Shown: positions 29,246 to 38,201, counted from the first letter of the stretch. The stretch: 64,000 bases of DNA from Saprospira grandis (GCF_027594745.1 NZ_CP110854.1:2807501-2871500); one strand, 5' to 3'. The notes: a model not told the origin generated them from the sequence alone. Numbers and translations: made by a program.

Positions 29246-30348
29246 TATTGAATAATCGTTTCGATAGAATTGGCTCGTAAAAAGGGGCGTTTTTCGCCTG
29301 GCGCCCCCCAATAGATGCGAGTATTGGGTAATATTTTTTTCAGGGCCTTGATGGCCTGTTCATTAACGCCATTTTCCTCTTGCCAGATGAGCACCTTTAG
29401 GTGTTTGAAGCGTTCAATACTTTTGGGGAGGGTTCGGCGGCCCAAGAAAGAGATATCGAGCACCTCTAGATTGGGCAATTTGGCCAATAACTTAAGGTTG
29501 TTATCTAGGGGAAGTTGGTAGCAGCCGGCAATGCTCAATACTCTGAGCGATTTCATTTGTTGGACATTGAGGGCAAACTGCTGTAAGGGCAGGCGTTGCA
29601 AGAGAAGTTTTTCCAGTTTGGGCAGGCGATAAACGGCGGCAGGAAGGTAGCGAAAATTATTGTAGGCGCCAGCCATAGAGCGGTGGCTATTGCTGAGGTC
29701 TAGGCTGCGCAACTCTCGGAGTTGGGAAAATCCAGCGGGGAGAAACTTCAGCTTATTATCTCTTAGGCTGAGATTTTCGAGTTTTCGGAGTTGATAAATA
29801 GAATTGGGGAGCTCTTCTAGCTGATTAGAGCTAAGGTCTAGGCGTTTGAGTGCTTTACATTGGTAGAGGCTAGTAGAAAAGCTTCGGATCTCATTATACT
29901 TGAGTAAAAGTTCTTCTAGCGATTGGAGACGGCCCAATTCATAGGGAATCTCTTTGAGTCCACGACTAGAGAGGTTGAGGTAGCGTTTTTGGGCCATAGC
30001 GCTGGGGCGCATAGGGATATTCAGGCCCATCAGGTAGCGGATGCGGGCCCTGCGTTTGCTTTCCAGTTGATAGAGAAAGAACTGCACTTCCTCCTCGCTT
30101 TTGCCGTAGGGATAATTAAAGTCTTCTTGGCTTTGGAGCAGGGCAAAAATGCTATCACTATAATTGGGATAGGCATTATTGATATAATCGGGATGATCGG
30201 GGCGCAAAGGGTGCCCTCTCCAAAGGCTATCCTTTGGATATTGGTAAATAGTTGGTTCTTCCACCAAGGCAACGGGCTCGGCGGGGGTGCTGGTTTGGCA
30301 GGCCCAGAGGAGCAAGAGCTGGCTGAGCAGCCAGCTCTTGCGGGCCAA
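29245..30348 (-). CDS. Leucine-rich-repeat lipoprotein
   Basis: Protein of 367 residues. A lipoprotein signal ends in LLLLWAC (Cys17). After a roughly 110-residue N-terminal region come about eight leucine-rich repeats (about 120-345) of the type LNLSSRGLKEIPYELGRL and LDLSSNQLEELPNSIYQL, as in bacterial LRR proteins that bind proteins or peptides. There is no in-frame ATG before residue 105, so the start must be non-ATG: TTG at 30348 gives a well-formed signal peptide; ATT at 30357 is another option. It begins 13 bp behind the M1 peptidase gene and is coupled to the hydrolase gene, so the three form one leftward operon. Confidence 0.85.
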   Translation of the reverse strand: MARKSWLLSQLLLLWACQTSTPAEPVALVEEPTIYQYPKDSLWRGHPLRPDHPDYINNAYPNYSDSIFALLQSQEDFNYPYGKSEEEVQFFLYQLESKRRARIRYLMGLNIPMRPSAMAQKRYLNLSSRGLKEIPYELGRLQSLEELLLKYNEIRSFSTSLYQCKALKRLDLSSNQLEELPNSIYQLRKLENLSLRDNKLKFLPAGFSQLRELRSLDLSNSHRSMAGAYNNFRYLPAAVYRLPKLEKLLLQRLPLQQFALNVQQMKSLRVLSIAGCYQLPLDNNLKLLAKLPNLEVLDISFLGRRTLPKSIERFKHLKVLIWQEENGVNEQAIKALKKILPNTRIYWGAPGEKRPFLRANSIETIIQ

Positions 30349-30361
30349 TAGGTTAATTGTT

Positions 30362-32986
30362 TTAATTGACTTTCCAGTTTTGATAGAGATTCTTCAAATT
30401 ACTATTTTCTTCCTTCTCTATAACCGTCTTTAGGGCCTTTTGAATTTCCTCATAGGGCGCTTTTTCAAAATAAGCCTTTTGCAAATCGTAGAGGGCATTG
30501 GCTGCGGCATAGCGGTGCCAGAGGTCATTCTTGGGGTTGCTGCCAATTTCTTTTAGTGTTTTGACCTTTTCTAGGGTCAAATTATCATCGGCAATAGCGA
30601 CAAGGAGCTTTTGGTACTGGCCAAAGAAGCTAATGGCGCCATAGTTCTCGGTTTTCTGCCAGTTCTTGCTAAAGAAAGGCAGATATTGTCGGTCTCCAGT
30701 TTGGCCATAGAGCTCGGCAATGCCCATGAGCAGGGTGGGGTTTTGTTCTTGCTCTAGCTCCTTGGCTAGTTCAAGGGCCAGGTTTTGGTCAATTTGCTGA
30801 ATGGCCTTAAAGGCGCCATAGATGACGCTATAGGCTTCTTCTTGATTGGCCATAATTTTTTTGACGGTAGGAAGAATGCTGGCATCGCCTATGCGGCCCA
30901 GCTGTTGAAGGGCGGCCATGCGCACCTGAGAGTGGGGATCTTCCTCGGCCATTTTGCTCAATTTGGCGATCAGGGTTTTTGTCTCTTCTTCAGATGGTGC
31001 TTTTACATAATCGCAAGCCATAGCGCGGATGGGCCAGGCGGGATCTTGCAGGGCGGTCCAGAAAAGCTTGCGCATCTTTTCTTCGCCTTGGTCGTATTTG
31101 ATCTTTTGCAAGGCATCGTAGCGGTCTTGAAAGCGGGGTGAAAGGCGATATTGGGCGGCCCATTCTTCCTTGCTTTGTTCCTCTGCACGTTCGGCTAGGA
31201 GCATGCGTTCCCGATCTACGGCCACCCAAGTAGGGGCTTCATCGAGGGGGAACTCAAAGCGCTGTTTTTGTTGGTCCATACGGATCTGCTTAATGATGGG
31301 CAAATCGCCAGCAGAAGGGGTATAGATGGCCAGTTCCATGGGCAGAATAAAGACCGTACTTTGGCTATAGTCTTGGGTTTGTTCTAGCTCTACTACTAGG
31401 GTTTTGCTACTATCGGAATAGCTGCGTTTGATGTTGAGCTTGGGGTGTCCCGCCTTATAGAACCATTGATTAAAGAACCAATTGAGGTCTTCTCCAGTCA
31501 CTTCTTCAAAGGCGAGGCGAAGCTCATCGGCTTCGGCGGCGCTATATTCATTTTTGTGCAAATAGTGTTTGAGGCTTTCAAAGAAAGCATCATCGCCCAA
31601 ATATTTGCGGAGCATATGTAAAATGGCCCCTCCTTTATTGTAGCTATGGGCATCAAACATATCTTCTTTATCCTCATAGCCATAATGGATAAGGGGGTGG
31701 GCATCATCTTGCAAAACGGCTTGGTTCATATAGCCACGGACCTCATTCATGCGCTTGTAGTCGGCAAAGTCGCGGCCATAGCGGTGTTCAAACCAGAGGT
31801 ATTCGCCATAGTTGGCAAAAGACTCATTGAGGGGGAGGTTGGCCCAGCTCTCGCAGGTGACCAAATCGCCAAACCAATGGTGCATCATTTCATGGGCCAC
31901 TACGCCTTCATTGGTCGTATTATCGATGAGTTCTCGGCTAGTTTTCTGCATATACTCGCCAAAGATAACGCCGGTGGTATTCTCCATGGCGCCAGAAACA
32001 TAGTCGCGCACAACCACCTGCGAGTATTTGGGCCAAGGGTATTCATAGCCTAGGCGGGCCGAAAAGAAGCTGAGCATTTCTGGAGTTTGCGGAAAAATGG
32101 CCTTTGCATGCTCTGCATATTCTGCTTCTACATAATATTCGAGCAGTTTGCCGTTCCATTCTTCGGTACTGCGGGCAAATTCTCCAATGGCCATCATAAA
32201 GAGGTAGGGCGCATGGTTTTGCTCCATTTTCCAGTGGTCGGTTCGGCTGCCGTCTTCATTTTTTCTGCTGCTAATGAGTAGGCCATTAGAGAGAGTTTGG
32301 AAGCGGTCTTGGACCGTAATTTTAATTTCCTGAGTCGTTCTTTCGTTGGGGCGGTCAATAGTGGGAAACCAGCAAGAGCTAGATTCGGTCTCGCCTTGGG
32401 TCCAGATTTGCTGCGGTTTATCGGGGTTTTTGCCATCGGGGTTAATAAAGTAGAGGCCTTTATCTGCGGTAATAGCGGCGCTTCCGCCAATGGGCAATTC
32501 ATCGGGTTTGGCGGTATATTCTACCAAAATTTGGTAGCTTTCTTCTCGGCTATAACTGCGGTCCAATTGGATAAAGAGGTTCTTTTGGTCCTCATACTTA
32601 TATTGCAGCTTTTTTTCTTGTTTGCCCTGCAAAATGGCCACCTTCTGAATATCAAAGCCCTTGGCATCTAGGCGCAGAGAGTCGGTGGGATAAAAAAGCG
32701 GCTTGATGGTCAATTTTGCTTTACCCAGGAGGTGTTTTTTGTTCCAATCAAAGCGGACCTCCAAATCGGTATGCAGCAAATCATTGCGGCGGGTATAGCT
32801 GGGGTTGTAAACGGCCCGTTTAAAATCTAGGCGGTTGGCGGTTACTTCTACGGGTTCTAGTTCATAGTCAATGTACTCAACTACTTCTTCTTTTTTTACT
32901 TTCGAGCTGGTTTTACAGCTTGTGCCCATCATGGCTAGGCCCATGAGGCTCCCCCAAAAGAGGGCTTTTTTAGAGATCTGTACCAT
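30362..32986 (-). CDS. M1 family zinc aminopeptidase
   Basis: Protein of 874 residues with a probable lipoprotein signal (MGLAMMGTSC, Cys24). The M1 layout follows: N-terminal beta domain, the GxMEN exopeptidase motif (GAMENTTGVIFGE, about 330), and zinc site HEMMHHW with the downstream Glu in NESFANYGEYLW. After about residue 640 a helical HEAT-like C-terminal domain follows. It trims N-terminal residues from peptides at the cell surface or in the periplasm. First gene of the operon with the LRR lipoprotein and hydrolase. The role in peptide feeding is an inference. Confidence 0.93.
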   Translation of the reverse strand: MVQISKKALFWGSLMGLAMMGTSCKTSSKVKKEEVVEYIDYELEPVEVTANRLDFKRAVYNPSYTRRNDLLHTDLEVRFDWNKKHLLGKAKLTIKPLFYPTDSLRLDAKGFDIQKVAILQGKQEKKLQYKYEDQKNLFIQLDRSYSREESYQILVEYTAKPDELPIGGSAAITADKGLYFINPDGKNPDKPQQIWTQGETESSSCWFPTIDRPNERTTQEIKITVQDRFQTLSNGLLISSRKNEDGSRTDHWKMEQNHAPYLFMMAIGEFARSTEEWNGKLLEYYVEAEYAEHAKAIFPQTPEMLSFFSARLGYEYPWPKYSQVVVRDYVSGAMENTTGVIFGEYMQKTSRELIDNTTNEGVVAHEMMHHWFGDLVTCESWANLPLNESFANYGEYLWFEHRYGRDFADYKRMNEVRGYMNQAVLQDDAHPLIHYGYEDKEDMFDAHSYNKGGAILHMLRKYLGDDAFFESLKHYLHKNEYSAAEADELRLAFEEVTGEDLNWFFNQWFYKAGHPKLNIKRSYSDSSKTLVVELEQTQDYSQSTVFILPMELAIYTPSAGDLPIIKQIRMDQQKQRFEFPLDEAPTWVAVDRERMLLAERAEEQSKEEWAAQYRLSPRFQDRYDALQKIKYDQGEEKMRKLFWTALQDPAWPIRAMACDYVKAPSEEETKTLIAKLSKMAEEDPHSQVRMAALQQLGRIGDASILPTVKKIMANQEEAYSVIYGAFKAIQQIDQNLALELAKELEQEQNPTLLMGIAELYGQTGDRQYLPFFSKNWQKTENYGAISFFGQYQKLLVAIADDNLTLEKVKTLKEIGSNPKNDLWHRYAAANALYDLQKAYFEKAPYEEIQKALKTVIEKEENSNLKNLYQNWKVN

Positions 32987-33083
32987 ATTATTTTCTGCAC
33001 TACTTTTTTCAATGCGTTTTGATTTTGCCGTTTTGGCTGCTCTTCAAAGATACAAATTTCTGCAAGAAGTAGATAGGGGCTTT

Positions 33084-33212
33084 GGGGCCCGCGGCCGCCC
33101 CAAAAAGGGCGGGCGGCCGCCGCTATGCTTTGGGGCTTGCAGGTCTGCTCGGCCCTGCGCAGGCTTCGCCTGCTGGGTCTGGCCTGCGGCCACCCCGCCG
33201 CAGCGCTGGGCC
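33084..33212 (+). repeat. Modular hairpin element, copy 11
   Basis: The ggggcccgcggcc type with stem gccgcccc / gggcgggcggc. Core gcaggtctgctcggccctgc; variable stem gcaggc TTC gcctgc. It lies between the M1 gene and the next leftward gene's terminator. Confidence 0.8.
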
Positions 33213-33242
33213 AAAAAAAGGGGCTGCAAGCATTGCAGCCCC
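33213..33242 (-). terminator. Terminator of the 33271-33816 gene
   Basis: Stem ggggctgcaa / ttgcagcccc, 3-nt loop; read leftward it ends in seven T. The stem is identical to the terminator at 33843-33871. Confidence 0.85.
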
Positions 33243-33270
33243 TGAGTTCAAAGCGAAAATATTGATTGGC

Positions 33271-33816
33271 TTACTCTTTAGACCTTTTTTTAAAGGCTTG
33301 CATTTCGTCGCCAAAGTCATTAAACTTCTGGAAGATATCTTGCCCAGGGTTATCGGGACAGTTTTTGGCCAATAAACTATTGAGCATATCTGTATACTTT
33401 TGTCTTTCTACTGCAGGATCGCCAGCTATTTCTAGTAGTTCTTGAGCAGAGGCAGCGCTTATATTATTTTTCTTTGCCTCGCTCAAACATTGGCTAAAGG
33501 GGCGAGTATTTAGCATGGTTTTTCGCACTTCTAGCAGCCTCTCCTCAGGATTTAGACCTTCTTTGTTTTGGGCTTCTTGGAGCAAGGCAATGGCTTTATC
33601 TAAGGACAGCCGCAGCGTTTTTTCCTCTTGTTGCAGGCAGTTACAAATGTCCAGGGCCATGCTGTCTAGTTCTGCTAGGGCGCCTGGACTTAGCCTAGCC
33701 ATATCGGCTTCAACAGAAGAGCTGTCCTCTTTTTGGGCCAAGGCTTCTTTTGGGCTGGCCAGCAAGAAAAAGTTAATGATTAGGGCCGTAAGTAGGTAGT
33801 TACTAAATAAACGCAT
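33271..33816 (-). CDS. Small exported helical protein (paralogue of 33900-34430)
   Basis: Protein of 181 residues with a signal peptide (about 1-28, MRLFSNYLLTALIINFFLLA..., cleavage near ALAQ). The mature part is helical with Cys pairs in DICNCLQQ and in QCLSEAKK and KNCPDNPG. It aligns along its full length with the neighbouring lipoprotein (shared MRLFS start, CxC motif, KNCP, and the ending DIFQKFNDFGDEMQAFKK versus KVFQKFMDFGKEMEALQN). Here the lipobox Cys is absent, so it should be soluble in the periplasm or secreted. Family not recognised. Confidence 0.75.
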   Translation of the reverse strand: MRLFSNYLLTALIINFFLLASPKEALAQKEDSSSVEADMARLSPGALAELDSMALDICNCLQQEEKTLRLSLDKAIALLQEAQNKEGLNPEERLLEVRKTMLNTRPFSQCLSEAKKNNISAASAQELLEIAGDPAVERQKYTDMLNSLLAKNCPDNPGQDIFQKFNDFGDEMQAFKKRSKE

Positions 33817-33842
33817 AATTGTTTTGGCTTAAGGGATAAAAC

Positions 33843-33871
33843 AAAAAAGGGGCTGCAATTCTTGCAGCCCC
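33843..33871 (-). terminator. Terminator of the 33900-34430 gene
   Basis: Stem ggggctgcaa / ttgcagcccc with ttc loop; leftward T-run of six. It separates the two paralogous genes, so each has its own transcript end. Confidence 0.87.
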
Positions 33872-33899
33872 TTAATAGGTTTAGGCATAAAAGCTATGC

Positions 33900-34430
33900 T
33901 TACTCTTTACCTTTATTCTGAAGAGCTTCCATTTCTTTACCGAAGTCCATGAACTTCTGGAATACCTTCTGTTCTTTGGGGCAGTTTTTACCCAAGAAAG
34001 CATTGATGATTTCCATCTGCTTCTTTTCTTTTACTTTACCGTCAGCATCTTCGCCGATGATTTTCTTCAACTCTTCGTCTAGAAGATCTTCATTAACACC
34101 GTCGCCTACTTTCTGGAAACATTCGCCAAAGGCTTTCATTTTGGCCATAGAGCCCATGAGCTTACCCATTACTTCCATGGGGTTAGCATCTTCTTTGGTT
34201 TGAGCTTCTTTGAGCAAAGGAAGGGCCTCATCTACAAAAGCAGTGAGTTCTTCACCGTGTTGGCTAAGGCATTCGCAAGCGCCAGTAGACATTTTGTCCA
34301 TTTCGGCTTTGGCTTCATCGCTCATTTTTGCGATGTCGGGATTGCTAGCTGTGGGATCTCCACCTCCACAAGACATGAGGAAAAAGCTAGTCATAAGAGC
34401 GATAAGAAGGCTGCTGCTAAATAAACGCAT
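33900..34430 (-). CDS. Small helical lipoprotein (paralogue of 33271-33816)
   Basis: Protein of 176 residues. It starts at the ATG at 34430 (MRLFSSSLLIALMTSFFLMSC) with a lipobox Cys at residue 21; a longer frame from 34547 would bury the signal. The mature part is rich in Lys, Glu and Met and helical, with Cys in GACECLSQ, AFGECFQK and KNCPKEQK matching the paralogue. It probably sits on an envelope membrane. The family is not recognised. The pair seems to come from a tandem duplication that included the terminator. Confidence 0.77.
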   Translation of the reverse strand: MRLFSSSLLIALMTSFFLMSCGGGDPTASNPDIAKMSDEAKAEMDKMSTGACECLSQHGEELTAFVDEALPLLKEAQTKEDANPMEVMGKLMGSMAKMKAFGECFQKVGDGVNEDLLDEELKKIIGEDADGKVKEKKQMEIINAFLGKNCPKEQKVFQKFMDFGKEMEALQNKGKE

Positions 34431-34744
34431 AATTGTAAGAATTAAAATGATAAGATGTAATAGGGATTGAGCACAATTAGAACAATGGTTTTGCGCTTGA
34501 GCAATCAGCCCAGAAACTTCAAAAACATGGGTGGTTAACTGTCTCATTTTTTAACAAAACCAAATATAAGGCTTTCGAATTATAGCTGCCAGTTTTTTTA
34601 AGGAAAGCTTAAATATTATTTTTTAGTAAGCTTTGTTCGGGCAGGGTTGTTTCAAAATATTTTGGGGTGAAATTAGTTTTGGCTGTGCGGTTTGTTGCTA
34701 AGTAAAAGTTATCTCAAAGTGGCTGTAGCAGAGGAGGGGCATTT
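34431..34744. other. Upstream region of the lipoprotein gene
   Basis: AT-rich stretch of about 310 bp between the lipoprotein start and element copy 12. No tRNA, clear promoter match or supported reading frame was seen. Confidence 0.5.
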
Positions 34745-34866
34745 GGCCTAGCGATGTGCAGCAGTGGCCCGCAGGGCCAGACCGAGCCGCTGAAAGCGGC
34801 GAAGGGCCGAGCGAAGAGCGAGCTGCGGAACGTAGCGCCGCAAGGCGAAGCCGCAGCGGAGGCCCC
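34745..34866 (-). repeat. Modular hairpin element, copy 12
   Basis: Compact copy nearly identical in layout to copy 8 (ggcctagcgatgtgcagcagtggcc start; cgtagcgccgcaaggcgaagc end). Variable stem gccgct GAA agcggc. Confidence 0.82.
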
Positions 34867-34911
34867 AAAAAAACAGCAGATAAACAGCAGCATATAGGGG
34901 GGCAAAATAGT

Positions 34912-34942
34912 TTTGTATAGCCTAGCGAAAAGCCTATCTTTA
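34912..34942 (+). promoter_or_regulatory. Bacteroidota-type promoter upstream of cdd
   Basis: TTTG (34912-34915), 19-bp spacer, TATCTTTA (34935-34942), seven of eight positions matching when the last G is A. It would give a leader of about 70 nt before the cdd ATG. Confidence 0.5.
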
Positions 34943-35018
34943 CAAGCTTTTCTATTGTGAACAACCTTGAGCGCTTAGTGGGACAAGCTTTGGGTTCAAG
35001 TAAAAGGAAAATTAGACG

Positions 35019-35504
35019 ATGGGCAAAAAGATTGAGATTCGGGCCAACTATGAACTATTTTCTAAGGCGGAGGAGCTGCCTGCTATTGAGGCGGAGCTTT
35101 TGCTTAGGGCGCATGCGGCCTGTGATACGGCCTATGCACCCTATAGTGAGTTTAGAGTGGGGGCGGCGGCGCTTTTGGAGAATGGGGAGATTGTATTGGG
35201 GAGTAATCAGGAAAATGCGGCATATCCGTCTACTATTTGTGCAGAGCGGGCGGCTTTATTTTCGGCTGCGGCACAATTTCCGGGCGTGGCCATTCGGGCG
35301 GTGGCGATTCGGGTAAAAACGGCTGGGGAGCGGGTAGAGCGTCCTATATCTCCTTGTGGGGCTTGTCGGCAGGTATTATTTGAGTTTGAGTGGCGGCAAG
35401 AAACGCCCATACAATTATTATTGCAGGGGGACAAAGGCGATATTTATCGGATAGCTTCGACCAAATCGCTTTTACCACTTTTGTTTGACCCAAGTTTTTT
35501 ATAA
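35019..35504 (+). CDS. cdd: Cytidine deaminase
   Basis: Zinc enzyme of 161 residues that deaminates cytidine and deoxycytidine to uridine forms in pyrimidine salvage. The zinc/catalytic motifs are present: CAERAA (TICAERAALF, about 73) and PCGACRQ (about 111). The substrate-binding FRVGAAALLENGEI precedes them. The size fits the homotetrameric class with a short C-terminal extension. The next gene starts 3 bp after its stop, so it leads a run of five same-strand genes. Confidence 0.94.
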   Translation: MGKKIEIRANYELFSKAEELPAIEAELLLRAHAACDTAYAPYSEFRVGAAALLENGEIVLGSNQENAAYPSTICAERAALFSAAAQFPGVAIRAVAIRVKTAGERVERPISPCGACRQVLFEFEWRQETPIQLLLQGDKGDIYRIASTKSLLPLLFDPSFL

Positions 35505-35507
35505 AAG

Positions 35508-36413
35508 ATGTTAAGTAAAAATTTCCGTATTCGGGAGGGCTTATTGGCCCTAGATTATTCTTCGGCAGATGAGCAATGTTTGCGTTATTTGCAATTTTTG
35601 CAGCAGTATGTGCGCATAGATCGATTAGAATTGATGCATGTGGTAAAAAAGTCGGGCTTTTTTGAGCAACTTTTTGCGGCTGATGCGGAGCGGATGCGGA
35701 AACTTTTTCCTTCTGCGGAAGAGCAGCGGCAGCGCATGCAGGCTTTGGCGGAGGCTCATTTGGGGCAGACGAATATTCAGTTGGCTTATGAGGTGGAGAA
35801 TGGGCAGCCTTTGGAGGAATTGTTGGAAGAATTGGAGGAGCAGCGGACAGATTTGTTGGTTTTGGGCAAAAAGCCTTTGGCCCAGGGGGCTGGGGTTTTG
35901 AGTCGAAACTTGGCTCGTCGCTCGCCTTCCTCTTTGCTTTTTGTGCCTCCTTTGGCCGAGCAATTGAAGTTGGGCCGTTTTATGGTACCAGTAGATTTTT
36001 CTGAAAACTCGGCTTTGGCTTTGCAGGCGGCTTGTGCTTTGGCGCGACGTCTGCCGCAGCCGCCGCAAATAGACTGTGTGCATGTGTATCGCATGCCCGA
36101 TCCGCATATATATAATATCAATCAAACGCAGGCGGAGTTTGAGGAGCTGCTTTTATCGAGTACCAAGGAGGCTTATGAGAATTTCTTGGACAGCTATCTG
36201 CCTAAAGACATGCCTCGGATGGAGCTGCAATTGATTCAGCGAGGACGCTTGAGTACGGCGGGGCATTTATATGATTGGGCGGAGGATCATCGGCCCGACC
36301 TCATCTTTTTGGGGGCCAAGGGGCATACTGCGCTCAAGACGCTTTGGTTGGGCAGTGTTAGCGAAAAAATTATTCAACTCAATGAAGCTTTCCCCTGTTT
36401 CATTATTAGATAA
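35508..36413 (+). CDS. Tandem-domain universal stress protein
   Basis: Protein of 301 residues with two UspA folds (about 8-150 and 153-300). The C-terminal half keeps the nucleotide-binding motif as LGAKGHTALKTLWLGSVSEKI (shortened: G-x2-G-x9-GS), preceded by FMVPVDFSENSALAL. In the N-terminal half the motif is degenerate (LVLGKKPLAQG...). Such proteins bind ATP or AMP and respond to stress. It is probably co-transcribed with cdd (3-bp gap). Confidence 0.88.
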   Translation: MLSKNFRIREGLLALDYSSADEQCLRYLQFLQQYVRIDRLELMHVVKKSGFFEQLFAADAERMRKLFPSAEEQRQRMQALAEAHLGQTNIQLAYEVENGQPLEELLEELEEQRTDLLVLGKKPLAQGAGVLSRNLARRSPSSLLFVPPLAEQLKLGRFMVPVDFSENSALALQAACALARRLPQPPQIDCVHVYRMPDPHIYNINQTQAEFEELLLSSTKEAYENFLDSYLPKDMPRMELQLIQRGRLSTAGHLYDWAEDHRPDLIFLGAKGHTALKTLWLGSVSEKIIQLNEAFPCFIIR

Positions 36414-36424
36414 GTTATTGGATT

Positions 36425-36871
36425 ATGGTCAAACAGATAGATGCCGAGCAGTTGCGGGGGCTTTTGCTCCCTTTGGGTTTTATTGAAGAGCAGGGAACAA
36501 AAGAGGAGGCCCTTGTATTTTGGCGCCGATTGGAGAACCGAGATTTGCGTTCGCCCTTTGCTTTTAGTCATGTTCGGGCTTCTTTGGACCAATATGTCTT
36601 TCGCTTAGAGGCTTGGAATCAGGGGCGATTGAAGAAGGCCGCCAAGGCGGATTTGATCGTTTTGGAAAGCCCGGAAGATTTGGAGCCTTATAAAGAAATT
36701 ATTTTGGAGAAAAGCCGTGCCGCTGCCGAGCAATTGCCTGCTTTTATTGGCTTTTTTGCCCAGCAAATGCAGGCTTTAGAAGAAGAGAAATTGAGTAGCC
36801 CAATATATAAGGCGGCGCTCAAAAATTTGGAACTGATGGCTCAAGCAGCCAATCAGGTAGATTTAGAATAA
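36425..36871 (+). CDS. Unrecognised small soluble protein
   Basis: Protein of 148 residues, acidic and mostly helical, no signal or membrane segment. It begins MVKQIDAEQLRGLLLPLGF; the middle contains a beta-like pair (FRLEAWNQGRL, ADLIVLESPEDLEPY), then two long helices. It is 11 bp behind the UspA gene and 7 bp ahead of the Sua5-like gene. No family recognised. Confidence 0.72.
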   Translation: MVKQIDAEQLRGLLLPLGFIEEQGTKEEALVFWRRLENRDLRSPFAFSHVRASLDQYVFRLEAWNQGRLKKAAKADLIVLESPEDLEPYKEIILEKSRAAAEQLPAFIGFFAQQMQALEEEKLSSPIYKAALKNLELMAQAANQVDLE

Positions 36872-36878
36872 GGAAGTT

Positions 36879-37502
36879 ATGTTATTAGAAATTCATCCCG
36901 ATAATCCTCAAGCTCGCAAAATTGAGCAGGTTTTGAAGGTCCTAAAAAATGGGGGCGTGATTATTTACCCCACCGATACTGTTTATGGTTTGGGCTGCGA
37001 TATTACCCAGCCTCGGGCCATCGAACGCATTTGCCGCATCAAGGGGATTCAGCCCAAAAAGGCCAATTTATCATTTATTTGCGCCGATCTTAGCGACATT
37101 TCTAATTATTGCCGCCCTTATTCTACCAGCATTTACAAGTTGATGAAGTCGGCCCTGCCTGGCCCTTTTACCTTCATCTTAGAAGGGAATAGTAGCTTGC
37201 CCAAATTGCTCAAAAACCGCAAGAAAACCTTGGGGGTTCGGGTGCCCAATAGTCCGATTGTACGTGATTTAGTCTTGGGGCTTGGCCAGCCTTTGCTTTC
37301 TTCTTCTATCAAAAACCTAGATGAGGAAGATGAGATTAGAGAATACCCTACCGATCCCTACGAAATCCATGAACAATATGAGCATCTGGTCGATTTGGTG
37401 ATTGATGGTGGTATTGGTGGCCATCAGCCTTCTACGGTAGTGGATTGTACGCAAAACCCGCCCGAGTTGATCCGCCAGGGTTTGGGCAAATTGAACTTCT
37501 AA
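36879..37502 (+). CDS. Sua5/YciO/YrdC-domain protein (threonylcarbamoyl-AMP synthase family)
   Basis: Protein of 207 residues with the YrdC fold: nucleotide/RNA-binding start GGVIIYPTDTVYGLGCD (about 27-43), the Lys-rich RIKGIQPKKANLSFIC, and LGVRVPNSPIVRDL. YrdC/TsaC enzymes make threonylcarbamoyl-AMP for the tRNA t6A modification. The length and the NLSFI / SSSIKN segments look closer to the YciO branch, whose activity is weaker or different, so a second TsaC elsewhere in the genome is possible. Confidence 0.87.
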   Translation: MLLEIHPDNPQARKIEQVLKVLKNGGVIIYPTDTVYGLGCDITQPRAIERICRIKGIQPKKANLSFICADLSDISNYCRPYSTSIYKLMKSALPGPFTFILEGNSSLPKLLKNRKKTLGVRVPNSPIVRDLVLGLGQPLLSSSIKNLDEEDEIREYPTDPYEIHEQYEHLVDLVIDGGIGGHQPSTVVDCTQNPPELIRQGLGKLNF

Positions 37503-37505
37503 GTC

Positions 37506-37901
37506 ATGAAAAAGGAAAAATGGATTTTGGGCCTTGGGGCCATTTTTGGTGCTTTGGCCGTTATTTTAGGCGCTTTTGGGGCGCATGCACTCAAGGCGCA
37601 AATCACGCCTGATCGACTAGAGATTTATCAGTTGGGCGTGAGCTATCAGTATTATCATGCTTTGGCCCTTTTGGCGACTGGTCTTTGGGCGCGTTTGGCT
37701 GGGGCGCCAGCATTAAAATGGGCGGGCATTAGCTTTGCCATGGGCATTTTGCTTTTTTCGGGCTCGCTTTATCTCTTGGCTTTGCGCGATGTAATGGGCA
37801 TTTCGGGCGGGGTATTGGCCGTTATTGGTCCATTAACCCCTGTTGGCGGCCTCTTTTTTATTGGCGGCTGGTCGGTACTGGCCATTAAAGCGTTTAAGTA
37901 G
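37506..37901 (+). CDS. DUF423 family inner-membrane protein
   Basis: Protein of 131 residues with four predicted membrane helices and the family signature LGAFGAHALKAQ (about 21-32), followed by YQLGVSYQYYHALALLATGL. DUF423 (YwdK/YgdD) proteins are small membrane proteins without an assigned function. It begins 3 bp after the preceding gene and ends the cdd-led run. Confidence 0.92.
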   Translation: MKKEKWILGLGAIFGALAVILGAFGAHALKAQITPDRLEIYQLGVSYQYYHALALLATGLWARLAGAPALKWAGISFAMGILLFSGSLYLLALRDVMGISGGVLAVIGPLTPVGGLFFIGGWSVLAIKAFK

Positions 37902-37908
37902 TTTTTTT

Positions 37909-38128
37909 GGGGGCTGCCCCTTCCGCTAGGTTGAAACCCAGCGCAAAGCGGTATCGCTTTGCGAAGCGATACAAAATGAGGGTTGAAACCCTCATGAATT
38001 ATTGGGCGGGTCGGGCCATTTCGCAGCTCGCAGGTCTGCTCGGCCCTGCGCGGGCTGCGCCCGCTGGGTCTGCCGCCTTCGGCGGCCCTGCTACAGCCCC
38101 TCAGCCTGCGGCGGCTTCGCCGCCTGCA
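37909..38128 (+). repeat. Modular hairpin element, copy 13, with inserted palindrome module
   Basis: Starts ggggctgcccc, then carries an 88-bp module (about 37921-38000) with three inner hairpins: cgctaggtt/aaccc agcg, gtatcgctt TGCG aagcgatac (37951-37972, perfect) and atgagggtt GA aaccctcat (37976-37995, perfect). The standard core and the stem gcgggc TGC gcccgc follow. The module is nearly identical in copy 15. Confidence 0.85.
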
Positions 38129-38177
38129 AAACCGTTTAGAAGTGGTATTGCTTCGCAATCTTTTATTGAAAGAACAA

Positions 38178-38201
38178 AGCCCCAAACGGGAGTTTGGGGC
38201 T
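38178..38201. terminator. Hairpin at the end of the 38217-40505 gene
   Basis: Stem agccccaaac / gtttggggct with a 4-nt loop. Leftward it is followed by ttgttctttc, a poor but plausible terminator tail. Confidence 0.6.
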
